This document shows, piece after piece, positions 19,804 through 28,851 of a stretch of DNA of 64,000 nt. The DNA is from Burkholderiales bacterium (GTDB taxonomy: Bacteria; Pseudomonadota; Gammaproteobacteria; Burkholderiales; SG8-41). Numbering within the stretch: position 1 is the first letter of the stretch; each line of letters starts with the position of its first letter. The notes beneath the pieces are model-generated. The model did no database searches. It was not told the DNA's origin and worked only from the letters and a program-made list of their open reading frames with translations. The position numbers and the translations under genes were made by a program. The stretch is taken from positions 62,001 through 126,000 of the forward strand of contig DATAJS010000001.1 in the NCBI GenBank assembly GCA_036262035.1. The letters are read 5' to 3'.

Positions 19804-21293
19804 TGAGCACCGTCGTCGAGCCCGTTCCGGTCGATTTCGCGCGCCAGCGCGAGGTCGCCGCGGCGCTGCGCGCTTTTCTTCCCGCTGCTTCAGTGCTCTT
19901 CGAGCGAGAGGACGTGAAGCCTTACGAGTGCGACGGGCTCTCTGCGTACCGGCAGGTGCCGATGGTCGTGGCGCTTCCGGACCACGAAGATCAGGTCAGG
20001 CGCATCCTCGAAGTGTGTCACTCGATGCGCGTGCCGGTCGTCGCACGCGGCGCCGGCACCGGACTCTCGGGCGGCGCGCTGCCGATGGGCGACGGCGTGC
20101 TGCTGTCGCTCGCTAAGCTGATGCGCATCGTCGAGATCGATCCGGTCGCGCGCACGGCGCGCGTGCAGCCGGGCGTGCGCAACCTCGCGATCTCCGAAGC
20201 CGCCGCGATGCACGGCCTCTATTACGCGCCCGACCCTTCGAGCCAGATCGCGTGCAGCATCGGCGGCAACGTCGCCGAGAACTCCGGCGGCGTGCATTGC
20301 CTGAAGTACGGTCTCACGGTGCACAACATACTCAAGGTCCGTGCGTACACGATCGAAGGCGAGCTGCTGGAGCTCGGCGGCGACGGTCTCGACGCCGCGG
20401 GCTACGACCTGCTCGCGCTGATGACGGGCTCGGAAGGCCTGCTCGCGGTCGTCACCGAGGTGACGGTGAAGCTCCTGCCCAAGCCCGAATGCGCGCAGGT
20501 CGTCATGGCCGCTTTCGACGCGGTGGAGAAAGCCGGCGCCGCGGTCGCGAACATCATCGCCGCGGGCATCATCCCGGCGGGCCTCGAGATGATGGACCAG
20601 GCGGCCGCCGTCGCGGTCGAGCATTTCGTGCACGCGGGCTATCCGACCGACGTCGCGGGCATCCTGCTGTGCGAATCGGACGGCACGCAGGAGGAAGTCG
20701 CGGACGAGGTGCGGCGCGTCGAGGCGATCATGGAAGAGAGCGGCGCGACGCTGATCCGCGCCTCTCGGAACGACGCCGAGCGCCTGAGATTCTGGGCGGG
20801 CCGCAAGGCCGCGTTCCCGGCGGTGGGACGCATATCGCCCGACTACTACTGCATGGACGGCACGATCCCGCGCAAGCGCCTCGCGGAAGTGCTGAGCGCG
20901 ATCGCCGAGCTCGAGAAAAAGTACGGGCTGCGCTGCGCCAATGTCTTCCACGCGGGCGACGGCAACCTGCACCCGCTGATCCTCTACGACGCCAACTCGC
21001 CCGGCGAGCTCGAGCGCACCGAAGCGTTCGGCGCCGAAATCCTCGAGCTGTCGATCGCCGTCGGCGGCACGATCACCGGCGAGCACGGCGTCGGCATCGA
21101 GAAGGTGAACCACATGTGCGTGCAGTTCGCGACACCCGAGCTCGAGACGTTTCACGCGGTGAAGCGCGCGCTCGACGAGCACGGCCTCCTCAACCCCGGC
21201 AAGGCCGTGCCCAGCCTGAATAGATGCGCGGAGTTCGGCCGCATGCACGTGCATGTAGGCCAGGAGAAGTTCGCGGACCTGCCTCGCTTCTAA
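19803..21293 (+). CDS. glcD: Glycolate oxidase FAD subunit GlcD
   Basis: 496 residues, the usual GlcD length. The FAD_binding_4 domain is seen in VVARGAGTGLSGGALP (about 79-94) and in the block CSIGGNVAENSGGVHCLKYG (about 151-170). The C-terminal FAD-oxidase domain has NVFHAGDGNLHPLI and ITGEHGVGIEK. With GlcE and GlcF it oxidises glycolate to glyoxylate at the membrane and passes electrons to the quinone pool. The cluster is glcD-glcE-glcF on one strand, but glcD and glcE are separated by a repeat element (21305-21448), which may alter coupling. No glcC-type regulator or malate synthase gene is adjacent. Confidence 0.93.
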   Translation: MSTVVEPVPVDFARQREVAAALRAFLPAASVLFEREDVKPYECDGLSAYRQVPMVVALPDHEDQVRRILEVCHSMRVPVVARGAGTGLSGGALPMGDGVLLSLAKLMRIVEIDPVARTARVQPGVRNLAISEAAAMHGLYYAPDPSSQIACSIGGNVAENSGGVHCLKYGLTVHNILKVRAYTIEGELLELGGDGLDAAGYDLLALMTGSEGLLAVVTEVTVKLLPKPECAQVVMAAFDAVEKAGAAVANIIAAGIIPAGLEMMDQAAAVAVEHFVHAGYPTDVAGILLCESDGTQEEVADEVRRVEAIMEESGATLIRASRNDAERLRFWAGRKAAFPAVGRISPDYYCMDGTIPRKRLAEVLSAIAELEKKYGLRCANVFHAGDGNLHPLILYDANSPGELERTEAFGAEILELSIAVGGTITGEHGVGIEKVNHMCVQFATPELETFHAVKRALDEHGLLNPGKAVPSLNRCAEFGRMHVHVGQEKFADLPRF

Positions 21294-21304
21294 ATCAAAA
21301 GCAA

Positions 21305-21448
21305 TTGACCGCAAAGGACGCAAAGGACGCAAAGGTTTTCATCGGGTGCTTTTCATCAGCACCTCATGCGCAAGATAAAGCGACACGCGTCGAGCTCGCG
21401 ACCGACTCATCGCTTTCCTTTGCGTCCTTTGCGTCCTTTGCGGTTCAA
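21305..21448. repeat. MITE-like inverted-repeat element between glcD and glcE
   Basis: Left arm starts TTGACCGCAAAGGACGCAAA (21305 on; three CGCAAAGGA-type units to about 21335). The right arm is its inverted copy (21417-21448, ending GCGGTTCAA). A core of about 80 bp between them holds a small hairpin GGTGCT/AGCACC. Related arms occur at 28849, 29046, 30086 and 32890. No transposase is present. Confidence 0.8.
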
Positions 21449-21458
21449 AACGCCTTTC

Positions 21459-22511
21459 ATGCAAGAGATCATCGAACAGCTCGCTGAACGGATCCGCGAC
21501 GCCGCCGCGCGGCGCGAGCCGCTCGTGGTGCGCGGCGGCGGGACGAAGGAGTTCTACGGACGCGCGGTGGCGGGCGACGTGCTCGACACACGCGCGTATG
21601 CGGGCATCGTCGATTACGAGCCCACCGAGCTCGTGATCACGGCGCGCGCGGGGACGAGCCTCGCGGAGATCGAGGCCGCGATGCGCGAGCGCGGCCAGAT
21701 GCTCGCGTGCGAGCCGCCGCACTTCGCCGAAGGCTCGACGCTCGGCGGCTGCGTCGCGGCGGGCCTCTCGGGACCGCGCAGGCCTTACGCGGGAAGCGTG
21801 CGCGATCTCGTCCTCGGCATACGCATGCTCGACGGCAAGGGCGCCGACCTCTCCTTCGGCGGCCGCGTCATGAAGAACGTCGCCGGCTACGACGTCTCGC
21901 GGCTGATGGCGGGATCGCTCGGCACGCTCGGCGTGCTGCTCGAGATCTCGCTCAAGGCGCTGCCGCTGCCGCCTGCCGAGACCACGCTGCGGCGCGAGCA
22001 CACGGCTGCCCAGGCGATCGAGCTCATGAACGCATGGGCCGGCAAGCCGCTGCCGATCAGCGCGACGTGCCACGTCGGCGGCGCGCTGTACGTTCGGCTC
22101 TCGGGCGCCGGAACGGCGGTGAACGCCGCTAAGCAGAAGCTCGGCGGCGAAGCCGTGGACGACGGTCAGCGCTTCTGGCGCGACCTGAGAGACCATCGGC
22201 ACGATTTCTTTCGCACCTCGCGGCCGCTGTGGCGGGTCTCGCTCAAGTCGACGACCCCGCCGCTCGGCGGCGAGGAGCTGATCGAATGGAGCGGCAGCGT
22301 GCGCTGGCTCGCGCACGACGGCGATGCGGACGAAATCCGCGGCAGAGCCGCGCGAGCCGGCGGGCACGCCACGCTCTTCCGCCGCCACGCGAGCGACGCC
22401 GAACCCTTTCACCCGCTCTCGCCCGCCCTCGCCCGCGTGCACGCCAGGCTGAAGCGCACGTTCGATCCGCACGGCGTGCTGAATCCCGGCCGCATGTACG
22501 CCGAATTCTGA
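21459..22511 (+). CDS. glcE: Glycolate oxidase FAD-binding subunit GlcE
   Basis: 350 residues from ATG 21459 (MQEIIEQLAERIRDAAARRE); an in-frame ATG at 21366 lies inside the repeat element and would add a meaningless tail, so the later start is preferred. The half-size FAD_binding_4 domain shows PLVVRGGGTKEF and GCVAAGLSGPRRPYAGSVRD, with FGGRVMKNVAGYDVSRLMAG further on. The end DPHGVLNPGRMYAEF is the normal GlcE close. It works with GlcD and GlcF in glycolate oxidation. Only one base separates its stop from the glcF ATG. Confidence 0.92.
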   Translation: MQEIIEQLAERIRDAAARREPLVVRGGGTKEFYGRAVAGDVLDTRAYAGIVDYEPTELVITARAGTSLAEIEAAMRERGQMLACEPPHFAEGSTLGGCVAAGLSGPRRPYAGSVRDLVLGIRMLDGKGADLSFGGRVMKNVAGYDVSRLMAGSLGTLGVLLEISLKALPLPPAETTLRREHTAAQAIELMNAWAGKPLPISATCHVGGALYVRLSGAGTAVNAAKQKLGGEAVDDGQRFWRDLRDHRHDFFRTSRPLWRVSLKSTTPPLGGEELIEWSGSVRWLAHDGDADEIRGRAARAGGHATLFRRHASDAEPFHPLSPALARVHARLKRTFDPHGVLNPGRMYAEF

Positions 22512-22512
22512 A

Positions 22513-23748
22513 ATGCAGACCAACCTAGCCGATTTCATCCGGGACACGCCCGACGGCCGCGACGCCGACGCGATCCTGCGCAAGTGCGTGCACTGCGGTT
22601 TCTGCACCGCGACCTGCCCCACGTACCAGATCCTCGGCGACGAGCTCGACGGTCCGCGCGGCCGCATCTATCTCATGAAGCAGGTGCTCGAAGGCGCGCC
22701 GGTCACCGGGAAGACTCAGCTCCACCTCGACCGCTGCCTCACCTGCCGCTCGTGCGAGACCACGTGCCCATCGGGCGTGCATTACAGCCGACTGCTCGAC
22801 ATCGGACGCCGCGTCGTCGACGAGCGCGTGAAGCGCGGCCCTGCCGACACCTTCGTGCGCGCGGCGCTGCGCGCGGTAGTGCCGCGGCCGGTCGTGTTCG
22901 AAGCGCTGGTCAACACCGCCCGCATGATGCGGCCGCTGCTGCCGCGGGCGCTGCAAGAGAAAGTGCCGCGCGAGGCGCGTCCGGCGCCTGCCTTACCCGC
23001 TACGTCGCATGCACGCCGGATGCTCGTGCTCCGAGGCTGCGTGCAGCCGGTGCTGTCGCCCGCGACCAACGTCGCCGCGGCGCGCGTGCTCCACCGCCTC
23101 GGTATCACGCTCGAAGCCGCGCAAGGCGCCGGCTGCTGCGGCGGCGTCTCCTACCACCTCACCGCCGAGGACGAGGCGCGCGGTTACATGCGGCGCAACG
23201 TCGACGCGTGGTGGCCGCACGTCGAAGCGGGCGTCGAGGCGATCGTCATCACCGCGAGCGGCTGCGGCACCATGGTGAAGGACTACGGTCACCACCTCGC
23301 GCGCGATGCGCGTTACGCCGAGAAGGCCGCTCGCATCTCCGAGCTCACCAGAGACATCAGCGAAGTCATCCTCGCCGAAGCGGACGCGTTGACACGCCTC
23401 GCTCGGACCCCACGCCCTACGAAAAAAGTCGCTTTCCACCCGCCCTGCACGCTGCAGCACGGACTGAAGATACGCGGCGAGATCGAGCGCCTGCTGCTCT
23501 CGCTCGGCGTCGATCTCGTGCCGGTGCGCGACGCGCACCTGTGCTGCGGCTCGGCCGGCACCTACTCGCTGCTGCATCCCGACCTCGCGGGACAACTGCG
23601 CGACAACAAGCTCGCCGCGCTCACCGCGGGCGATCCCGCGGAGATCGTCACGGCCAACATCGGTTGTCAGAACCACCTGCAGCAAGGCACGGACAAACCC
23701 GTTCGCCACTGGATAGAGCTCGTGGACGACCTCCTCAGCGCCCGCTGA
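22513..23748 (+). CDS. glcF: Glycolate oxidase iron-sulfur subunit GlcF
   Basis: 411 residues. Two 4Fe-4S ferredoxin motifs are near the N-terminus: CVHCGFCTATCP (about 22-33) and CLTCRSCETTCP (about 76-87). Two CCG (DUF3390/heterodisulfide reductase-like) domains follow, with GAGCCGGVSYH near 210 and LCCGSAGTYS near 343. This is the standard GlcF layout; it moves electrons from the GlcD/GlcE flavins to quinone. It is coupled to glcE by a 1-bp gap. A solitary methyltransferase gene follows 34 bp downstream, but a dyad over its start suggests separate control. Confidence 0.94.
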   Translation: MQTNLADFIRDTPDGRDADAILRKCVHCGFCTATCPTYQILGDELDGPRGRIYLMKQVLEGAPVTGKTQLHLDRCLTCRSCETTCPSGVHYSRLLDIGRRVVDERVKRGPADTFVRAALRAVVPRPVVFEALVNTARMMRPLLPRALQEKVPREARPAPALPATSHARRMLVLRGCVQPVLSPATNVAAARVLHRLGITLEAAQGAGCCGGVSYHLTAEDEARGYMRRNVDAWWPHVEAGVEAIVITASGCGTMVKDYGHHLARDARYAEKAARISELTRDISEVILAEADALTRLARTPRPTKKVAFHPPCTLQHGLKIRGEIERLLLSLGVDLVPVRDAHLCCGSAGTYSLLHPDLAGQLRDNKLAALTAGDPAEIVTANIGCQNHLQQGTDKPVRHWIELVDDLLSAR

Positions 23749-23764
23749 GCCATCTCCTTGTCAT

Positions 23765-23802
23765 AGTACTCAAGGGTGCATCATGCGAAACCCTATTGTA
23801 CT
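23765..23802 (+). promoter_or_regulatory. Dyad spanning the methyltransferase start codon
   Basis: Nested inverted repeats AGTAC (23765-23769)/GTACT (23798-23802) and AGGGT (23773-23777)/ACCCT (23790-23794), each pair separated by a symmetric 3-nt bulge. The 12-nt loop contains the ATG at 23783 and the only SD-like bases (AGGG) lie in the stem. It could be an operator or a translational hairpin. Confidence 0.5.
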
Positions 23803-25090
23803 TTTTGATAAACGCGCGTACGATCGGCGCCACTTCATACCGGAGAGGCCCAAGCCGATGCTGCAGATACCGCGCCGATCGCTCGAAGAACGCCGCACCC
23901 GTCACAGTCGCACCGCAACGGTCCGCAAGGCGCTGTATCTCGAAGGCACACCTCACGTCCCGGTGTACGAAGAAGAGCTGTGGACGAGCAAGCAGCGGCA
24001 GGCGTCCTCGATCCACGAGGTGTCGTACCGCGCGTGCTTCAAGCCGCAGCTTCCCGCCTACTTCATCGACCGCCTCTCCGACGAAGGCGACCTCGTCTAC
24101 GATCCTTTCAGCGGACGCGGAACGACCGCGGTGGAAGCGGCCCTGCGCGGCCGTCGCGTCGCGGCCAACGACATCAATCCGCTGTCGTCGATCTTCGCGA
24201 GGCCGCGCCTGGAGATGCCTCACGTGGGCGAGGTCGACGCGCGGCTGGCGGGGATCGATCTGGGGCAGAAGGCGCGCCCGACGCTCGACCTCTCGATGTT
24301 CTATCACCCCGACACCGAGCGCGAGCTCCTCAACCTGCGCGCGTACCTCAACGCGCGGCGCCGCTCGCGCAGCGAGGACAGCATCGACCGCTGGATACGC
24401 ATGGTCGCGACCAACCGGCTCACCGGCCATTCGCCGGGTTTCTTCTCGGTCTACACGCTGCCGCCCAATCAGGCGGTATCGGCCGAGAACCAGGTGCGCA
24501 TCAACGAGCGGCTCGGCCAGAAACCCGGGTACCGCAACGTGCGCGAGCTCATCGTGAAGAAATCGGTGCAGCTCCAGGGGAACATCAGCGCGACCGAGCG
24601 CGACCGGCTGCGGCGCTGCGCCGCGCAGGCGCTGTTCCTCGAAGGCTCGGCCGCCGCGACCCGGGGCCTGCGCGACCGCAGCGTGCAGCTCACCGTGACG
24701 TCGCCGCCCTTCCTCGACATCGTCCACTACGCCAAAGATAACTGGCTGCGCTGCTGGTTCAACGGCATCGATGCGAACGAGGTCGGACGCCGCATGACGA
24801 TCAGCAAGACCGTGGAGGACTGGTCGGCCGCCATGGCGAAGGTGTTCGCCGAGCTCTACCGCGTGACCAAACCGGGCGGCTGGGTCGCTTTCGAGGTCGG
24901 CGAAGTGCGCCGCGGCTCGGTGCGGCTGGAGGAAGTGGTCGCGCCGCTGGGCATCGAGGCCGGCTTCGACTGCGAGGCGGTGCTCATCAACTCGCAGCGC
25001 TTCACCAAGACCGCGAACATCTGGGGCGTTTCGAACAACAAGCTGGGCACCAACAGCAATCGCATCGCGATCTTCCGCAAGCCGGCTTGA
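23783..25090 (+). CDS. Solitary DNA methyltransferase (N4/N6 amino-methyltransferase type)
   Basis: 435 residues. SAM-binding motif I is DPFSGRGTT (107-115), followed by VAANDINPLSS. The catalytic motif IV is TSPPFLD (306-312), with a GGWVAFEVGE strand later. So motif I precedes motif IV, separated by an unusually long insert of about 190 residues, which is probably the target-recognition region. TSPPF favours an N4-cytosine or N6-adenine enzyme. No restriction endonuclease gene is adjacent, so it is either an orphan regulator-type methylase or a remnant of a restriction system. The local sequence around the start is AT-rich compared with its surroundings, a mild hint of acquisition. A later start at M26 is possible. 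Confidence 0.8.
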   Translation: MRNPIVLFDKRAYDRRHFIPERPKPMLQIPRRSLEERRTRHSRTATVRKALYLEGTPHVPVYEEELWTSKQRQASSIHEVSYRACFKPQLPAYFIDRLSDEGDLVYDPFSGRGTTAVEAALRGRRVAANDINPLSSIFARPRLEMPHVGEVDARLAGIDLGQKARPTLDLSMFYHPDTERELLNLRAYLNARRRSRSEDSIDRWIRMVATNRLTGHSPGFFSVYTLPPNQAVSAENQVRINERLGQKPGYRNVRELIVKKSVQLQGNISATERDRLRRCAAQALFLEGSAAATRGLRDRSVQLTVTSPPFLDIVHYAKDNWLRCWFNGIDANEVGRRMTISKTVEDWSAAMAKVFAELYRVTKPGGWVAFEVGEVRRGSVRLEEVVAPLGIEAGFDCEAVLINSQRFTKTANIWGVSNNKLGTNSNRIAIFRKPA

Positions 25091-25101
25091 GCGCCTCTGC
25101 G

Positions 25102-25151
25102 TGCTAACATCGGCATCGAGGTAGAGCGGCCCGCCCCTCGCGGCGGGCCGC
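25102..25151 (+). promoter_or_regulatory. Extended -10 and leader hairpin before the MaoC gene
   Basis: TGC-TAACAT (25102-25110) resembles an extended -10. Just downstream a hairpin has arms GCGGCCCGCC (25126-25135) and GGCGGGCCGC (25142-25151). It may be a 5' leader structure or a terminator of the methyltransferase transcript lacking a U-tract. Confidence 0.35.
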
Positions 25152-25173
25152 GTCCATTCCACGGGATGGTCTC

Positions 25174-26061
25174 GTGCCGATCGACTACGAAAAGCTCATC
25201 AACCACCGGATTCCCGACGTCGAGCAGCGCTATACGCGCCGCGACACGATGCTGTACGCGCTCGGGCTGGGCCTGGGCGCCGATCCGCTCGACGAAGATC
25301 AGCTGAAGTTCGTCTACGAGGAGAATCTCGTCGCCCTGCCGACGATGGCGATCGTGCTCGCCTCGCCCGGGCCGTTTCACCGCGAAGGCAGCTTCGGCAT
25401 AACGGGCACCCACGTGTTGCACGGCGAGCAGGGTTTCACGATCGACAAGCCGCTGCCGGTCGAAGGCACGGTCGTCGGCCACACCATCGTCGAGCGCGTG
25501 CTCGACAAGGGCCCCGGTAAAGGCGCACTCATACTCACGCGCACCACCGTGCGCGAGAAAGAGAGCGGCGACACCGTGTGCACGCTCACGTCCACGACCT
25601 TCGCGCGCGCCGACGGCGGTTTCGGCGGACCGTCAGGGCCGCAGAAAGAGCCGCACCCGATTCCGGAGCGCACGCCCGACCTCACCTGCGACCTGCCGAC
25701 GCTGCCGCAGGCGGCGCTCATCTACCGGCTGTCGGGCGATTACAACCCGCTGCACGCCGATCCCGCGTACGCGAAGCGCGGCGGGTTCAAGGCGCCGATC
25801 CTCCACGGTCGCGCGACGTTCGGCGTCGCGGGTCACGCGATTCTCAAAGCGTGCTGCGGCTACGACCCTTCGCGCTTGAAAAGCATGGAAGGACGTTTCT
25901 CGTCGCCGGTGTATCCGGGGGAGACGATCCGCACCGAGCTGTGGATCGACGGCAGCGTGGTGTCGTTCCGGTCGAGCGTCCCCGAGCGCGGCGTGACGGT
26001 GCTCAACAACGGCCGCGCGGAGCTCGCGGGCTTCATCCGCGAGCTCGCTAAGCAGTCATGA
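25174..26061 (+). CDS. MaoC-family enoyl-CoA hydratase (hot-dog dehydratase)
   Basis: 295 residues from a GTG start at 25174. The double hot-dog layout is visible: an N-terminal half (MPIDYEKLINHRIPDVEQRY ... EDQLKFVYEE) and a C-terminal MaoC half with the hydratase-2 motif region SGDYNPLHADPAYAKRGGFK (about 188-207), containing the catalytic Asp and His, followed by PILHGRATFG. Such proteins hydrate trans-2-enoyl-CoA, including steroid and branched substrates. A glutathione transferase gene overlaps its stop by 4 bp, and CoA ligases and a thiolase-like protein lie downstream, so it likely belongs to a side-chain or acyl-CoA degradation cluster. The substrate cannot be told from sequence. Confidence 0.88.
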   Translation: MPIDYEKLINHRIPDVEQRYTRRDTMLYALGLGLGADPLDEDQLKFVYEENLVALPTMAIVLASPGPFHREGSFGITGTHVLHGEQGFTIDKPLPVEGTVVGHTIVERVLDKGPGKGALILTRTTVREKESGDTVCTLTSTTFARADGGFGGPSGPQKEPHPIPERTPDLTCDLPTLPQAALIYRLSGDYNPLHADPAYAKRGGFKAPILHGRATFGVAGHAILKACCGYDPSRLKSMEGRFSSPVYPGETIRTELWIDGSVVSFRSSVPERGVTVLNNGRAELAGFIRELAKQS

Positions 26062-26681
26062 AGCTCCACTGGTCGCCGCGCTCGCCGTTCGTCCGCAAGG
26101 CGATGGTGTGCGCGCACGAGCTGGGCATGGCCGAGCGTATCGAGAAGATCTACACGCTGGTGTCGCTGCGCAAGCCGAACGAGGACATGCTGCGCGTCAA
26201 TCCGCTGGGGCGCATTCCCGCGCTGGTGCTCGACGACGGCTCGGTGCTCTACGACTCGGCGGTGATCTGCGAGTACCTCGACGTTACGTTCGGACCGAAG
26301 CTGTTTCCTGCGCAAGGCGGCGCTCGCTGGGACGCGCTGCGCCGTCATGCGCTCGCGAACGGCATGCTCGAGACCGGCATCCTGTGGCTCGCCGAGCGCA
26401 CGCGCGCGCAAGCGCAGCAATCGCCCGAGATGCACGCCGCCTGCGAGCGCAAGCTGCGCAGCGCCCTCGCCGCCGCCGAGCTGGAAGCCGATCGACTGCG
26501 CGGCGGCGCACCCGACATCGGCGATCTCACGCTCGGCGTCGTCCTCGGCTATCTGGATTTCCGCTACGCCGACCTGAAATGGCGGGAAGCCGCGCCGAAG
26601 CTCGCCGAGGCTTACGCGGTGCTCGCCGTGCGTCCTTCCTTCGTCTCCACCCAACCGTACGACGAGAGCGCGCCACGTTAA
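26058..26681 (+). CDS. Glutathione S-transferase family protein
   Basis: 207 residues; ATG overlaps the MaoC stop (ATGA), indicating one operon. The N-terminal thioredoxin-like domain begins KLHWSPRSPFVRKAMVCAHE, a typical GST start with Ser in the active-site region. It continues with NPLGRIPALVLDDGSVLYDS, the glutathione gamma-Glu binding strand with D-S. The C-terminal half is all-helical. It probably conjugates or isomerises glutathione adducts in the cytosol; neighbouring CoA-metabolism genes suggest a role in the same catabolic pathway, which is an inference. Confidence 0.88.
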   Translation: MKLHWSPRSPFVRKAMVCAHELGMAERIEKIYTLVSLRKPNEDMLRVNPLGRIPALVLDDGSVLYDSAVICEYLDVTFGPKLFPAQGGARWDALRRHALANGMLETGILWLAERTRAQAQQSPEMHAACERKLRSALAAAELEADRLRGGAPDIGDLTLGVVLGYLDFRYADLKWREAAPKLAEAYAVLAVRPSFVSTQPYDESAPR

Positions 26682-26718
26682 GAGCCGTTTCCCGCCGCAC
26701 GATTTCTAGAGCGTCACC

Positions 26719-28851
26719 GTGACTACCACTTCCGAGAAACCCGATCTCGCGCGCTTCCTGAGCCCTCGCGGCGTCGCCATCGTCGGCGCATCCAACGATC
26801 TCACGCGCATCGGCGGCCAGCCGATCCGCCTGCTCACCGAGTTCGGATACCGGGGCAAGGTGTACCCGGTCAATCCGAAGTACGAAGAGATCAAAGGCCT
26901 CAAGTGCTATCCGAGCCTCTCCGCGGTACCGCAGCCGTGTGACGTCGCGCTGATCGCGCTGTCCGCGCCGCACGTGCCCGGCGTCATCGAGGAATGCGGC
27001 AAGGCCGGTATTCCGTACGCGCTCGTGCTCTCGGCCGGTTTCAGCGAAGTCGGCGAAGCAGGCAAGGCGCTGCAGGCGAAGCTCGTCGAAGCGGCGAAAA
27101 AGAGCGGCGTGCGCGTGAACGGGCCGAACTGCATCGGCATCCTCAACCACGAGGAAGGTGTCCGTATCGGCTTCGGCGGCACGCTCAACCTGAAGACGCT
27201 GAAGACCGGCCCGATCGGCATGGTGACGCAGTCCGGCGGCTTCGGCTTCGCGGTCGTCGCCGTCGCCGCCTATTACGGCGTCGGCATCAACTACGCGGTG
27301 TCGACCGGCAACGAAGCGGACCTCACCGCGCTCGACTGGCTGGCGGCGATGATCGAGCTCCCCGACGTCGAGATCGCGACCGCGTTCCTCGAAGGGATCA
27401 CCGACGGCCGGCGGCTGCTCGAGATCGGCGAGCGTGCGATGGCGCTCGGCAAGCCGATCCTGGTGTGGAAGGTCGGCAACACCGACGTCGGCCGGCAGGC
27501 GGCGGCTTCGCACACCGCGCGGCTCACCGCGGGCTACGAGCTCTATCGCACCGCGTTCCGGCTCGGCGGCTTCATCGAAGTGCGCGACATGGACGACCTC
27601 GTCGACGTCTGCAAGATCCTCATGGCGCGCAAGCTCCCGCGAGGCAATCGCGTCGCGGTCGTCACGCCTTCGGGCGGCGCGGGCGTGCTGCTCGCCGACC
27701 GCTGCGTCGAAGAAGGGCTCACGCTGCCGGCGCTGGACCCGGGCACCATCGAAAAGGCGCGCGCCTACGTGCCGACGTTCGCCACGGTCGCGAACCCGGT
27801 CGACATCACCCCGCAGGGCTACAACGACAACTTCGCGTCGTACAACCGCCTGCTCGCGGACGTGCTCGCCGATCCCAACATCGACCAGATGATCCTGCGC
27901 GCCCCTCGCGGCAGTGCGGCTTCGATCTGGGCGAAGAACTTCGTCGAGCAGATGAAGGACGCGGACAAGCTCGCGGTGATCAACTGGCCGACCTCGCCCG
28001 ACGACAACGCGGACGTCGCGGCGTTTCTCGAAGAGCACCGCATGCCGATCGTGATGGCGCCCGGCCGCACGGTGCACGCGCTCGCGCGCGTCAACGAGTA
28101 CGCGCAGCGCAAGCGCGAGTTCGACGCGAAGCGCGGGCGCTCAGAGTCACGTGTCACACCCAAGCAGACGCTCGAGCTGCCGGCCGGCGCGGGAACGCTC
28201 GGCGAGCACCGCTCGAAAGCGATCCTGGAGAGCTACGGCGTCCCGGTGGTGAAAGAGGTGCTGCTGTCGCCCGAAGCGGTGGCTACGCTCACGCGCGAGC
28301 CGCTGCCCTTCCCGCTCGCGGTGAAGGTCGAGTCGCCGGACATCCCGCACAAGACCGAAGCGGGCGTGGTGAAGCTCGGCATCTCCGATCTCGATGGCCT
28401 GAAGCGCGCCGCGCGCGAAGTGCTCGAAGCGGCGAAGCGGCACGACGGCAAGGCACGCATCGACGGCGTGCTGGTGCAGCAGATGGCGAGCGGCCTCGAA
28501 GTGATCGTCGGCGCGGTGAACGACCGATTTTTCGGTCCGGTGGTCGCGTTCGGTCTCGGAGGCGTCTATACCGAGCTCCTGAAGGACGTGACCTATCGCT
28601 TCGCGCCGTTCGGCGCCGAGACCGCACGCGAGATGGTGGGCGAGATCAAAGGCGCGGCGCTGCTGAAAGGCTATCGCGGCAGCGCGGCGCTCGACGTCGA
28701 CGCGCTCGCGGACGCGCTCTCGCGCGTGTCGCACCTCATCGCCGACCACGCCGATCGCATCGCGGAGATCGACGTGAACCCGTTGTTCGTGCGACCTGCG
28801 GGCGAAGGCGTGTTAGCGGCGGATGCCCTGGTTGTTTTGAAAAGCGATTAA
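26719..28851 (+). CDS. NDP-forming acetate/acyl-CoA ligase family protein
   Basis: 710 residues, GTG start. The N-terminal CoA-binding Rossmann domain (SPRGVAIVGASNDLTRIGGQ, about 15-34) is followed by succinyl-CoA-ligase-like domains, with VTQSGGFGFAVV near 171 and AASHTARLTAGYE near 259, the region of the phosphorylated His in this family. The C-terminal ATP-grasp domain starts near 490 (KAILESYGVPVVKE) and contains the Lys-rich nucleotide site region (PLAVKVESPDIPHKTEAGVV). Such fused alpha-beta proteins make acyl-CoA reversibly with ADP or GDP. The stop codon lies inside the arm of a repeat element. Confidence 0.88.
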   Translation: MTTTSEKPDLARFLSPRGVAIVGASNDLTRIGGQPIRLLTEFGYRGKVYPVNPKYEEIKGLKCYPSLSAVPQPCDVALIALSAPHVPGVIEECGKAGIPYALVLSAGFSEVGEAGKALQAKLVEAAKKSGVRVNGPNCIGILNHEEGVRIGFGGTLNLKTLKTGPIGMVTQSGGFGFAVVAVAAYYGVGINYAVSTGNEADLTALDWLAAMIELPDVEIATAFLEGITDGRRLLEIGERAMALGKPILVWKVGNTDVGRQAAASHTARLTAGYELYRTAFRLGGFIEVRDMDDLVDVCKILMARKLPRGNRVAVVTPSGGAGVLLADRCVEEGLTLPALDPGTIEKARAYVPTFATVANPVDITPQGYNDNFASYNRLLADVLADPNIDQMILRAPRGSAASIWAKNFVEQMKDADKLAVINWPTSPDDNADVAAFLEEHRMPIVMAPGRTVHALARVNEYAQRKREFDAKRGRSESRVTPKQTLELPAGAGTLGEHRSKAILESYGVPVVKEVLLSPEAVATLTREPLPFPLAVKVESPDIPHKTEAGVVKLGISDLDGLKRAAREVLEAAKRHDGKARIDGVLVQQMASGLEVIVGAVNDRFFGPVVAFGLGGVYTELLKDVTYRFAPFGAETAREMVGEIKGAALLKGYRGSAALDVDALADALSRVSHLIADHADRIAEIDVNPLFVRPAGEGVLAADALVVLKSD

